From JBCBKZ01 sp039026975 (GTDB lineage: Bacteria > Bacteroidota > Bacteroidia > J057): a stretch of DNA of 27,255 nucleotides. Positions within the stretch are counted from its first letter, which is position 1. The number at the start of each line of letters is the position of its first letter. Shown piece by piece: positions 7,144 to 15,239 of the stretch. A program made the translations under genes and the position numbers. The stretch covers positions 1 to 27,255 of the forward strand of contig JBCCLI010000034.1 of assembly GCA_039026975.1 (NCBI GenBank), given 5' to 3'. The notes below the pieces were generated by a model. The model made no database searches. It had not been told where the DNA came from and saw only the letters and a list, made by a program, of their open reading frames with translations.

Positions 7144-8850
7144 ATGGAACCCGTAAATCATTATATACAGGAAGGAATTCTTTACAAGCCTGTCATACCC
7201 AACATCCAGGACTGGCCTATCAATCTATTCTTTAGGAATAAGAAACGAATTGTAAAGGATGTTACATCAGAAGCTATAGCACAGCTACACTCCCAGGCAC
7301 AGCAGGAAGGAATAGTGATACAGGACTACATAGCCAGGACTATGTACCTGGAAAGAATCAGGATGACAGAAGATCCTTGGAAAGTAGATCCTAAGGATGA
7401 GCCTAAGTTCTGGGGAAGTATCAAACAGGGATTGGTGAAGAATGAGCAGTTGGAAGGAGACGTAGAAGCTTTTACCAAGACCAATGAGAAAATGCTGGAG
7501 CGCATAGTAAACAGGTATGCGAGTGAGATCTCCAGTAATTTTAAACCCTCCAGCTACCATTTTGCGAAGCGCTTTCTCCCCTTTATGTTTTCCACCTTAT
7601 TAAATGCTTCAGCGGGGAAAACATTCATGTCTATTATAAACCACAGGCTCCAACTGCAGGAGAAGGTACACCTGCTGGGGGAGATTGAGGCTATGAGAAA
7701 CCTGGCTTCTAAGGGGACTATTATTCTGGTACCTACCCATACCAGTAATATGGATTCTATTCTCATTGCCTGGGGAATCCATGCCTTAGGACTTCCTGCC
7801 TTTATTTATGGAGCAGGACTGAATCTTTACAATCATAAGATAGTCTCCTACTTTTTAACTCGTCTAGGCGCCTATAAACTTGATAGAAGAAAGAGAAACC
7901 CCATCTACCGTGCTACACTGGATGCTTACTCTACCGTAGCTATACAGGAAGGCGTGCATGGACTGTTCTATCCGGGAGGGACACGCTCCAGATCAGGCGT
8001 ATTAGAAGACAGAATCAAGCTAGGCCTTCTCCAAACAGCCATTGAAGCTCAGAGAAGAAATTTTATGTATCCTCCCTCCCATAAAAGGGGAAAAATATTC
8101 ATTATCCCACTGGTTATAAGTTACCATTTTGTATTAGAGGCGGCTTCCCTAATTAAGCAGCACCTAAAGAGGACCGGGCAGGAGCAGTATTACATCATCA
8201 ATGATGAATTTGGTAATACACGTAAGTTCCTGGAATTTGTTTGGAATACCTTCAGTGCCAGTTCAGAGATTGCGCTATCCTTTGGAAGAGCCATGGACAT
8301 CTTTGGAAACTTTGTAGGAGAGGATGGGCAAAGTTTTGATTCTCAAGGGAGAGAAATAGATATAGCTGACTACTTTAAGTCCGGAGGGGTCATTACAGAT
8401 GATAAACAGAGAGATAAAGAATATACCCGATTACTGGGAGAGAAAATCGTAGAGCGGTATCGGATAGAAAATATTGTTTTCTCCAGTCATTTGGTAGCTT
8501 TTGTGGCCTTTGAGCTTATTACCCGCAAGTTTCCTGATCTGGATTTATATAGCCTTCTCCGTATACAGGAAGAGGAAAAAATACTACCATTGGAAGAGTT
8601 CGAGCTTTCTATGGAAAGGGTGGTAGCCCAGCTCTTTAAATTGGCTGATGCCGGAAAAGTAAAGCTGGCTAATCATATGATTAATGACGTCAATACCATC
8701 ATAGAACATGGAGTAAAAAACCTGGGCCTCTATCACGCCAAGAGACCTCTTACCTTTAAGGATGAACATCATGTGGTTTCAGAGAATATTACGCTCCTGT
8801 ACTATTATCACAACAGACTCATAGATTATAACCTGGGCCCATTTGTTTAA
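7144..8850 (+). CDS. PlsB/PlsC-like glycerophospholipid acyltransferase
   Basis: Probable membrane-associated acyltransferase that esterifies glycerol-3-phosphate or lysophosphatidate during phospholipid synthesis. The LPLAT core is at about 185-330. Motif I is H199-TSNM-D204, motif II is GAYKLDRRKRN (about 242-252), motif III is FYPGGTRSRSG (about 275-285), and motif IV is IIPLVISYHF. The length (568 residues), the long helical N-terminal region and the RSRSG form of motif III resemble PlsB-type glycerol-3-phosphate acyltransferases more than short PlsC. Motif III has glycine where the usual glutamate of PEGTRS or EGGRSR sits. I chose the ATG at 7144; a TTG at 7135 in the same frame would add three residues. 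The gene ends 9 nt before gpsA, whose product makes glycerol-3-phosphate. The acyl donor and position specificity are not visible. Confidence 0.85.
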   Translation: MEPVNHYIQEGILYKPVIPNIQDWPINLFFRNKKRIVKDVTSEAIAQLHSQAQQEGIVIQDYIARTMYLERIRMTEDPWKVDPKDEPKFWGSIKQGLVKNEQLEGDVEAFTKTNEKMLERIVNRYASEISSNFKPSSYHFAKRFLPFMFSTLLNASAGKTFMSIINHRLQLQEKVHLLGEIEAMRNLASKGTIILVPTHTSNMDSILIAWGIHALGLPAFIYGAGLNLYNHKIVSYFLTRLGAYKLDRRKRNPIYRATLDAYSTVAIQEGVHGLFYPGGTRSRSGVLEDRIKLGLLQTAIEAQRRNFMYPPSHKRGKIFIIPLVISYHFVLEAASLIKQHLKRTGQEQYYIINDEFGNTRKFLEFVWNTFSASSEIALSFGRAMDIFGNFVGEDGQSFDSQGREIDIADYFKSGGVITDDKQRDKEYTRLLGEKIVERYRIENIVFSSHLVAFVAFELITRKFPDLDLYSLLRIQEEEKILPLEEFELSMERVVAQLFKLADAGKVKLANHMINDVNTIIEHGVKNLGLYHAKRPLTFKDEHHVVSENITLLYYYHNRLIDYNLGPFV

Positions 8851-8859
8851 GAAAAGAAT

Positions 8860-9888
8860 ATGGTAGGAATACTAGGAGCTGGTAGTTTTGGAACTGCTTT
8901 AGCCAATATTATAGCTCAAAATAAACCTGTACTTCTCTTCGTCAGAAATCCTGAAAAGGCAGCAACCATAGAAAAAGATAGGGTGCATAAAGGGTATAAA
9001 CTAGAGGAGAATATTACTATCACTTCTGATCTGAGGCGGGTACCTGCTGAGTGTGAGTTATTATTTCCTGTAGTTCCATCGGCAAGCTTTCCCAGGCTCA
9101 TAAAAGATATTGCACCCTTTCTCAGGCCTTCTCATATCCTCATTCACGGGACTAAAGGGCTTAGTGTAGACATAGCTGAAGGGCGAGAGATGAGAAGTGT
9201 AGATAGGCTGAACAGGGAGGATATACAGACCATGAGTGAGTTGATTGTGCAGGAAACGGCTGTATTACGTGTAGGGTGTATGGCTGGGCCTAACCTGGCT
9301 ATAGAAATTCTCAAGGAACAGCCAGCCGCTACAGTAGTGGCTAGTAGGTTTGAGCAGGTTATTAAGGCAGGTATGGAGGCGCTTAGGTCCTCACGCTTTA
9401 AAGTGTATGGGAGTCATGATTTATTGGGAATAGAGCTGGCTGGAGTCCTAAAAAATATCATGGCCATAGCCTCAGGTATGTTGCATGGCTTGGATTATGG
9501 GGATAATACCAAGGCGCTACTAGTTTCTAAGGGACTGGAAGAGATGATCACAGTAGCTAAAGGACTGGGAGCTGACCCTAAGGCTTTTCTTGGGCTAGCT
9601 GGGATAGGAGATTTAGTAGCTACCTGCTATAGTCCGTTAAGTAGGAATTTTACCTTCGGATACAGGCTGGCTAAAGGAGAAAGTATAGAAACCATCAAAA
9701 GCTCCATGGAGGAAGTTGCAGAGGGATTAAATACCGTAGCTATTGTACGTGCGCTTTCAGCCAGGTACAGGATTCCTGCCCCTATTACGCAGGCTCTTTT
9801 CAGAATTATGTTTGATGGGATGGATATAGAAAAAGGCATGAACCTACTCATGGAATATCCCTACAAGGAAGATGTGGGTTTTTTATAA
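8860..9888 (+). CDS. gpsA: NAD(P)H-dependent glycerol-3-phosphate dehydrogenase
   Basis: Cytoplasmic enzyme that reduces dihydroxyacetone phosphate to sn-glycerol-3-phosphate, the backbone of phospholipids. The 342-residue length is normal. The Rossmann nucleotide-binding loop is at the N terminus (GILGAGSFGTALA). The central region has HGTKGL and MAGPNLAIEI. The C-terminal catalytic domain contains GVLKNIMAIASGML, GLDYGDNTKALL and GLAGIGDLVATCYSPLSRN, all GpsA signatures. It follows the acyltransferase gene by 9 nt, so the two form a likely operon that makes and then acylates glycerol-3-phosphate. An inverted repeat follows 74 nt after the stop. The assignment is secure. Confidence 0.96.
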   Translation: MVGILGAGSFGTALANIIAQNKPVLLFVRNPEKAATIEKDRVHKGYKLEENITITSDLRRVPAECELLFPVVPSASFPRLIKDIAPFLRPSHILIHGTKGLSVDIAEGREMRSVDRLNREDIQTMSELIVQETAVLRVGCMAGPNLAIEILKEQPAATVVASRFEQVIKAGMEALRSSRFKVYGSHDLLGIELAGVLKNIMAIASGMLHGLDYGDNTKALLVSKGLEEMITVAKGLGADPKAFLGLAGIGDLVATCYSPLSRNFTFGYRLAKGESIETIKSSMEEVAEGLNTVAIVRALSARYRIPAPITQALFRIMFDGMDIEKGMNLLMEYPYKEDVGFL

Positions 9889-9961
9889 ATGAACCTACTG
9901 ATTATGAGGGTGTATTATGAATTGGATTTAGGATATTCATGCTTTGTTATTATTTTCGTGC

Positions 9962-9990
9962 GGTAAAAAATCTGGCACGCCAGTTTTACC
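9962..9990 (+). terminator. Hairpin between gpsA and the DUF2723 gene (terminator or operator)
   Basis: GGTAAAA plus CTGGC on the left (9962-9976, interrupted by a 3-nt AAT bulge) pairs with GCCAG plus TTTTACC (9979-9990). This makes a 12-bp stem with a 2-nt AC loop. The U-run (TTTT) is short and lies within the stem, so termination is only probable. A protein-binding site is the alternative, as it lies 34 bp before the next start codon. Confidence 0.45.
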
Positions 9991-10024
9991 TAACTATGTT
10001 AATATCAGTCTTATAAGTTAACAC

Positions 10025-13000
10025 ATGAGCTTTAGTCGATTAAATAATCTGACGGGATGGGGTGTATTTGTTTTCGCTCTTTTCGTGTACTTAAATACCA
10101 TGGCACCTACGGCCAGTTATTGGGATTGTGGAGAATTTATTGCCTGTGCAAATGAACTGGAAGTACCTCACCCTCCTGGTGCTCCTTTCTTCCTCCTACT
10201 GGGACGTGTTTTTGCCATCTTTGCTTTTAATGATGTAGAACAAATAGCCTTTATGCTCAATATTATGAGTGTGCTGGCTAGCTCATTTACGGTTCTGTTT
10301 ACCTTTTGGATTACCACTCATTTAGGAGAAAAACTACTTACTAACAAAGAAAAAACCCAAACAGAAAAGCTGGTCATCATGGGGGCTGGTATAGTAGGGG
10401 CTATGTCCTGTACATTTGCCAGTTCATTCTGGTTTAATGCAGTAGAAGCAGAGGTGTATGCGTTGAGTTCCTTCTTTACAGCTGTAGTAGTTTGGCTGAT
10501 GTTTAAGTGGGAAGAGAGAGCTGATGAACCCGGAAATGAACGCTGGATTATTCTCATTGCCTATCTAATGGGTTTATCCATAGGGGTTCACCTGCTAAAC
10601 CTATTGACTATTCCTGCCTTGGCGTTTATCTATTACTTTAAGAAATATGACTTTAGCTGGTCCGGTTTCCTGATTACAGGAGCTATTTCCGTGCTTATTC
10701 TTGGTGTAATTCAGACAGGTATTATCCTTTACACCTTTGATATTGCCTGGGCCTTTGAGAGATTCTTCGTGGGGACCTTAAAACCCGGCCGAGTAGTAGG
10801 AGAAACAGGATTGGGTATGCCCGTAGGATCTGGTGTGATTATATTCTTCTTACTGCTTTTCGCGGGTATAGTGGGGCTCATTTACTACAGCCAGCAGAAG
10901 AATAAGCAGCTGTTGAATATCGCAATGCTATGCACAGTGGTTATCTTCATAGGCTTCTCTTCCTACCTAATGGTACCTATACGTTCTAACGCTAACCCTC
11001 CTATAGACGAGAATAATCCAGATAATACCCAGACATTCCTGAGTTATATGAAGCGTGAGCAGTACGGTGACAGGCCCTTATTATATGGACCTCTGTATAA
11101 TGCAGCGCCAGTAGGACTGGAAGAAATAGGCCCTGAATATTCTTTAGATGAGACTGCCGGGAAGTACAGAATCATAGGGACTAAGCGGAAGTATGAATAC
11201 AGTGGGAATGATAAAATCCTATTCCCCAGGATGTACGACCAAAGTAGATATAACACGGGTCCACATGCATACGTGAATTACGTTAGGCGGAAAGGAAAGG
11301 CAGAAACCCCAGCTGATGATAAACCTACTACAGGAGAGAACTTCCGGTTTTTTCTGGATTATCAGGTAAACCATATGTATGTGAGGTATTTCCTGTGGAA
11401 CTTTGCCGGAAGAGAACTTGACTACCAGGATGCAAGCTGGGAGTCTGGCTTGAATTTCGGGAAGACAGCCAGAATGCCTGATTTCCTGAAGAACCATCCT
11501 GCCAAGAACCACTATTATATGCTCCCCTTTCTGCTAGGAATTTTAGGGCTGGGGTGGCAAGCCAAAAAGAGTAAATATGATGCAGTGGTAGTAGGACTAC
11601 TATTCTTCTTTACAGGACTAGCCATCATCTTATACTTGAATCAGTATCCTTCTCAGCCCAGAGAAAGAGACTATTCCTTTGCAGGGTCCTTCCAGACCTA
11701 TGCTATTTGGATAGGATTAGGGGTGATTGCCCTTTATGAGCTATTGGGGAGATACTTGAAAGGAGTGGGTGGATATGTAGCTATAGGGCTTGGACTGATT
11801 CCTCCTTTACTCATGGGAATAGAAAACTGGGATGACCACTCTCGCGCAGGTAGATATACAGCCCCGGATTCAGCCTATAACCTCTTAAATTCTCTGGCAC
11901 CTAATGCGGTGGTATTTACTAATGGGGATAATGATACCTTCCCCCTGTGGTATCTACAGGAAGTAGAAGGAGTCAGGCCAGATGTAAGAGTATTATGTCT
12001 AAGCTATGTAAATACAGACTGGTACATAGATCAAATGTACCAGAAAGTGAATCAGTCTGATCCCTTACCCTTAACGCTGGATAAGAGTAAATATGTGGGG
12101 CAGAAGAACCAGTCTTTATCCTTAGGGGCTAGAAAAACCCTAAGTATGAAGTTGCCTGTTAATGTAAATAAACTACATGCTGATTCTACTATCAATGAGG
12201 AAGAAATAACCTACACCCAGTCTCCACTAGCTTGGGAAGTACCTACCAGGGGAGGGGGAAATAACAGGTATTTTGAACTCAAAGATGTTCTGATCCTGAA
12301 CCTATTAGAGAATGCAGCTAAACAAGGCTGGGAAAGACCTATCTATTTTGCTAACACTGTTTCTCCTTCCAGCTTTTTAGGATTGCAAGATTACCTCAGG
12401 CTGGAAGGCTTGGCCTATAGAATTCTTCCGGTTAAGAACCCTGCACCAGATGATCCTTATGATCCATATGACGGTTCAGTAGATCCAGATAGGATGTATC
12501 AAAATCTGACTCAGGTGTTTAAATACAGGAACCTGAATAACCCGGATGTATATTATGATGAGAATATTGGCAGGATGCTGGTGAACTATCATAGTGTATT
12601 CTATCGCCTATCTAATGACTTACTTAGAAGGGCAGAGAAGAAAGAGCAGGAACTAGCCTTGCTTGAGGCCGCTCCTTCTATCCCCGAGGAGGTAAATATA
12701 GATCAGGAAAGAGCTGAAATTGATGCTTTAAAGGCAAGGGCAGCTGAAGTGATGAATTTCACAGAAGATAAATTCCCTTATGAGACCCTTACGCCTGATC
12801 CCTTTATTATAGTCAGGGCAGGGATTATGTTTGATAGATTAGGAGAAAGAGAAAAAGCTGATGAGTATTTCGCTTTCGCCAAAGAAAGAAGCTTAGAAAC
12901 CCTCAAGTTTTATGATGAGGAAGACTTCAAGAAGAAGAATGATTATATGGTGGGAATGAGAATGTTATTGCAGCATTACACCTTTTCAGATAGACCGGAG

Positions 13001-13060
13001 GAACTTCAACAACTCCAACAAGACCTCAGTGGGCTAAATATTCTTACTTCCAGAAGATAA
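10025..13060 (+). CDS. DUF2723 family (GT117/TMEM260-like) multi-pass membrane glycosyltransferase-like protein
   Basis: A 1011-residue integral membrane protein. Residues 1 to about 650 carry roughly a dozen hydrophobic helices. After the first helix comes the family hallmark APTASYWDCGEFIA with D34 and E37, the position where GT-C fold glycosyltransferases keep a catalytic acidic residue, then HPPGAPFFLLLGR. The conserved YPSQPRERDYSF segment and the NAVVFTNGDNDTFPLWY block (about 635-650) are typical of the long Bacteroidota DUF2723 proteins. The C-terminal 350 residues are hydrophilic, helical and TPR-like near the end (DRLGEREKADEYFAFAKE). Eukaryotic TMEM260 of the same family is a protein O-mannosyltransferase. 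A role in protein or lipid glycosylation here is inference from that relationship. It is monocistronic. Confidence 0.85.
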   Translation: MSFSRLNNLTGWGVFVFALFVYLNTMAPTASYWDCGEFIACANELEVPHPPGAPFFLLLGRVFAIFAFNDVEQIAFMLNIMSVLASSFTVLFTFWITTHLGEKLLTNKEKTQTEKLVIMGAGIVGAMSCTFASSFWFNAVEAEVYALSSFFTAVVVWLMFKWEERADEPGNERWIILIAYLMGLSIGVHLLNLLTIPALAFIYYFKKYDFSWSGFLITGAISVLILGVIQTGIILYTFDIAWAFERFFVGTLKPGRVVGETGLGMPVGSGVIIFFLLLFAGIVGLIYYSQQKNKQLLNIAMLCTVVIFIGFSSYLMVPIRSNANPPIDENNPDNTQTFLSYMKREQYGDRPLLYGPLYNAAPVGLEEIGPEYSLDETAGKYRIIGTKRKYEYSGNDKILFPRMYDQSRYNTGPHAYVNYVRRKGKAETPADDKPTTGENFRFFLDYQVNHMYVRYFLWNFAGRELDYQDASWESGLNFGKTARMPDFLKNHPAKNHYYMLPFLLGILGLGWQAKKSKYDAVVVGLLFFFTGLAIILYLNQYPSQPRERDYSFAGSFQTYAIWIGLGVIALYELLGRYLKGVGGYVAIGLGLIPPLLMGIENWDDHSRAGRYTAPDSAYNLLNSLAPNAVVFTNGDNDTFPLWYLQEVEGVRPDVRVLCLSYVNTDWYIDQMYQKVNQSDPLPLTLDKSKYVGQKNQSLSLGARKTLSMKLPVNVNKLHADSTINEEEITYTQSPLAWEVPTRGGGNNRYFELKDVLILNLLENAAKQGWERPIYFANTVSPSSFLGLQDYLRLEGLAYRILPVKNPAPDDPYDPYDGSVDPDRMYQNLTQVFKYRNLNNPDVYYDENIGRMLVNYHSVFYRLSNDLLRRAEKKEQELALLEAAPSIPEEVNIDQERAEIDALKARAAEVMNFTEDKFPYETLTPDPFIIVRAGIMFDRLGEREKADEYFAFAKERSLETLKFYDEEDFKKKNDYMVGMRMLLQHYTFSDRPEELQQLQQDLSGLNILTSRR

Positions 13061-13092
13061 GTACAGTAAATAGCACTCTATTTATAGGCTTC

Positions 13093-13125
13093 TCAGGCAG
13101 GTATCAGAATCTGATACCTGCCTGA
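13093..13125. terminator. Perfect 15-bp hairpin between convergent genes
   Basis: TCAGGCAGGTATCAG (13093-13107) and CTGATACCTGCCTGA (13111-13125) are exact reverse complements separated by AAT. It lies between two convergent genes and includes the last codons and stop of the minus-strand gene. There is no T-run on either side, so a bidirectional terminator is likely but not certain. Confidence 0.45.
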
Positions 13126-13931
13126 ATGCTTAAGCGTTGGTAGATAAAATGATCAGAGTAGGTACTTTCTTCCCAAAAAGGATCATTGTACGTATGGGTT
13201 ACCCCTTGCTGTTGATAGCCCATAGAGATGAGAAATGAGTAGGGAGATGAGGTATAGAACTGAATACCCACAGCTGCTGCAAACAAGAAGGACCCTTCAA
13301 TAGTAGCGTCTATTAATTCTTCAGGCCATAAAGTATCTACTTCTTTGTACAAGGGGAAGTGGTATCCTGCTTTTAGTTCATAAAAAGGTGTAACCTGTTT
13401 AGGAATGACATCCCCCCTCAGGTGTAAGTAGACAGGTAGGGTATACCCCTCATCTAGTAGGTTTAAGCCTGTGCCTAAGCCTACATTTAGCCAACTCACT
13501 AAGGCATAGTCATAGGTAAGATCTATAGATATACTTTGTGTATTTTCGCTCTCTTCCCATCTGTAGGTAGGCTCTTTTCCCGTAAGTAGGCCTATTTGTA
13601 TTTGAGAGAAAAACTTCTTGGTAGGATAGGAGAAGGTGGTGGACTTCCTTACTTTTCCAGCCTTTACACTCTTCTGAATCTCCTTAATCTCAGACCCCTT
13701 GAGAAGTAAGGTATGATTCTCACTGATCTGAAATTTATACTCATCTTTCTCGTGATCCTCTACTAGCAACTTTCCTTCTAACATTCTCCCATTAAAAAGG
13801 GTAATGATATCTATTTCTTCTGGTAGTTCTTGCTGCTGCGCAAAGATCATTGTAGAGAAGAGGAAGAACCAAATCATAAAAATTGAATAATCTTTCAATT
13901 TTCGTTTATGCGTAAGATTTAAACCATTCAT
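13104..13931 (-). CDS. Hypothetical secreted protein, probable outer-membrane beta-barrel
   Basis: 275 residues with no recognised family. The N terminus has a positively charged stretch (HKRKLKDY) followed by a hydrophobic run ending at FAQQ, consistent with a signal peptide cleaved near residue 31. Residues about 35-85 form a small domain (IDIITLFNGRMLEGKLL, KFQISENHTLLLKGSEIKEI) that resembles SH3-like 'what does this residue encode' folds attached to many Bacteroidota exported proteins. From about 110 on, alternating hydrophobic strands and a final aromatic residue (SIQAGIRF) suggest an outer-membrane beta-barrel of about eight strands. It is divergent from the DUF6089-type gene across 217 bp and convergent with the DUF2723 gene. 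A later start at the internal Met 19 would weaken the signal peptide's charged region, so I keep the ATG at 13931. Confidence 0.7.
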   Translation of the reverse strand: MNGLNLTHKRKLKDYSIFMIWFFLFSTMIFAQQQELPEEIDIITLFNGRMLEGKLLVEDHEKDEYKFQISENHTLLLKGSEIKEIQKSVKAGKVRKSTTFSYPTKKFFSQIQIGLLTGKEPTYRWEESENTQSISIDLTYDYALVSWLNVGLGTGLNLLDEGYTLPVYLHLRGDVIPKQVTPFYELKAGYHFPLYKEVDTLWPEELIDATIEGSFLFAAAVGIQFYTSSPYSFLISMGYQQQGVTHTYNDPFWEESTYSDHFIYQRLSIQAGIRF

Positions 13932-14148
13932 GTATCAAAATGTATTAATCATGGAACTCTTCCATCAACAAAGTCCGGGAAACATTAATATTGTCCACGT
14001 AAGCAGTCCTTTATTAACCAGACGGATGGTTAGCACAGATTGCTGCAATAAGTGTAGAAATATAAGTAAGCTCTTGTAAACGGGAAGATGTGAGCATCCC
14101 TAACGAGAACGCTAAACGGAGTGAAATCAATTTTAAAATCCCTAGTCC

Positions 14149-14964
14149 ATGCGTCAATTTGTATTCTCCCTGATGGTCCTGCTCTTAAGTGTTATGTGTT
14201 CATCTGACCTCCAAGCTCAGAGAAAACATGTATTTTCAGGTGGAATAGGTGCTTCAGCTTACCAGGGAGACTTAGCTGAAAAGTTTCCCGGTAACCAGCT
14301 TAATCCTTCTTTCCACCTATCCTACAGTTATTATATAAACCCGTATATCAGCAATAGAATAGGGCTATCCTTTACCCAGCTGGAAGGAAGTGATGCTTTC
14401 GCTACGGACCCATCCAGAAGAAGGAGGAATCTCAGCTTTGAGACTAATCTGGCAGAGTTAAGTGATGTAGTAGTATTAGATATTATACCTGATAAGAATT
14501 TCGGTAAGTTTTACGAGGAAGATCTCTTTATTCACCCCTATGTATTTGGGGGCGTAAGCTTATTCTGGTTTGATCCCAGGACCCAATATTATGGGCAATG
14601 GGTAGACCTACGACCGCTAGGAACTGAGGGGCAGTTATTTGAAGGAGAAGAAGATACACCTGGTCCATACTCAAATGTTCAGGTGAGTATACCTATGGGC
14701 TTGGGCGTAACTCTTAGGGTGAAAGGGAACTTTAGCGTAAGCTTTGAGGCTTCTTACAGTAAAGCCTTTACAGACTACCTAGATGATGTAAGTGGTAATT
14801 ATGCTGACCCTGATAGAATCAACCAGACCTCTGGCTTTATTGCGGAAGATTTAGCTAACAGGTCTAAGGGAGCATACAAAACAGGTGAAGTAAGAGGAAA
14901 TCCCAATAAGAAAGATGGATATGCATTTCTACGAGCATATGTCAGCTTCTATTTTGGGCACTAA
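14149..14964 (+). CDS. DUF6089-like outer-membrane beta-barrel protein
   Basis: 271 residues with a clear signal peptide (MRQFVFSLMVLLLSVMC...LQAQ, cleavage near residue 24). The mature protein begins KHVFSGGIGASAYQGDL, the kind of opening seen in Bacteroidota DUF6089 proteins. It continues with strand-like segments: SFHLSYSYYINPYISNRIG, FIHPYVFGGVSLFWF, VSIPMGLGVTLRVKGNFSVS. The TDYLDDVSGNY motif late in the chain is also characteristic. The last residues, LRAYVSFYFGH, look like a terminal barrel strand. The family's function is unknown; location in the outer membrane is inferred from signal peptide and strand pattern. The gene stands alone and is closed by a strong terminator. The ATG is supported by the well-formed signal peptide. 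Confidence 0.8.
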   Translation: MRQFVFSLMVLLLSVMCSSDLQAQRKHVFSGGIGASAYQGDLAEKFPGNQLNPSFHLSYSYYINPYISNRIGLSFTQLEGSDAFATDPSRRRRNLSFETNLAELSDVVVLDIIPDKNFGKFYEEDLFIHPYVFGGVSLFWFDPRTQYYGQWVDLRPLGTEGQLFEGEEDTPGPYSNVQVSIPMGLGVTLRVKGNFSVSFEASYSKAFTDYLDDVSGNYADPDRINQTSGFIAEDLANRSKGAYKTGEVRGNPNKKDGYAFLRAYVSFYFGH

Positions 14965-14988
14965 TTATATTCTTATTCATTTATAGTA

Positions 14989-15021
14989 ATAGGCTTACCT
15001 GTATGGGTAAGTCTATTTTTT
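14989..15021 (+). terminator. Rho-independent terminator after the DUF6089-like gene
   Basis: ATAGGCTTACC (14989-14999) pairs with GGTAAGTCTAT (15006-15016), 11 bp with one G-T pair, and is followed by a run of T to 15021. It lies 25 nt after the stop codon. Confidence 0.85.
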
Positions 15022-15162
15022 GTGTGCCTTTTAGGTATTCTTCAGGATAAACTTTCTGCTCTATCTACTGAGAAAGAGCTTATTCCGCGTGTTACAGGAA
15101 CTTGATAGGCAGAATCTTGATAAGGGAGTAGGTAATACGCTAGTCCACAGAAGCTAAAAATA

Positions 15163-15180
15163 CTAAGCCGGGAATAGCCC
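15163..15180. repeat. Degenerate copy of the 18-nt element-end repeat
   Basis: CTAAGCCGGGAATAGCCC matches 14 of 18 positions of CTAAACCGGGAATTGCTG, the right end of the element at 15248-15536, in the same orientation. It lies 68 bp left of that element. It may be a decayed end of an older related element, or a chance similarity. Confidence 0.4.
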
Positions 15181-15239
15181 CAATAGAAGTAGTTATTACT
15201 ACTAATATTTGAAAATCAATATTTTATGGTATAGATAGA

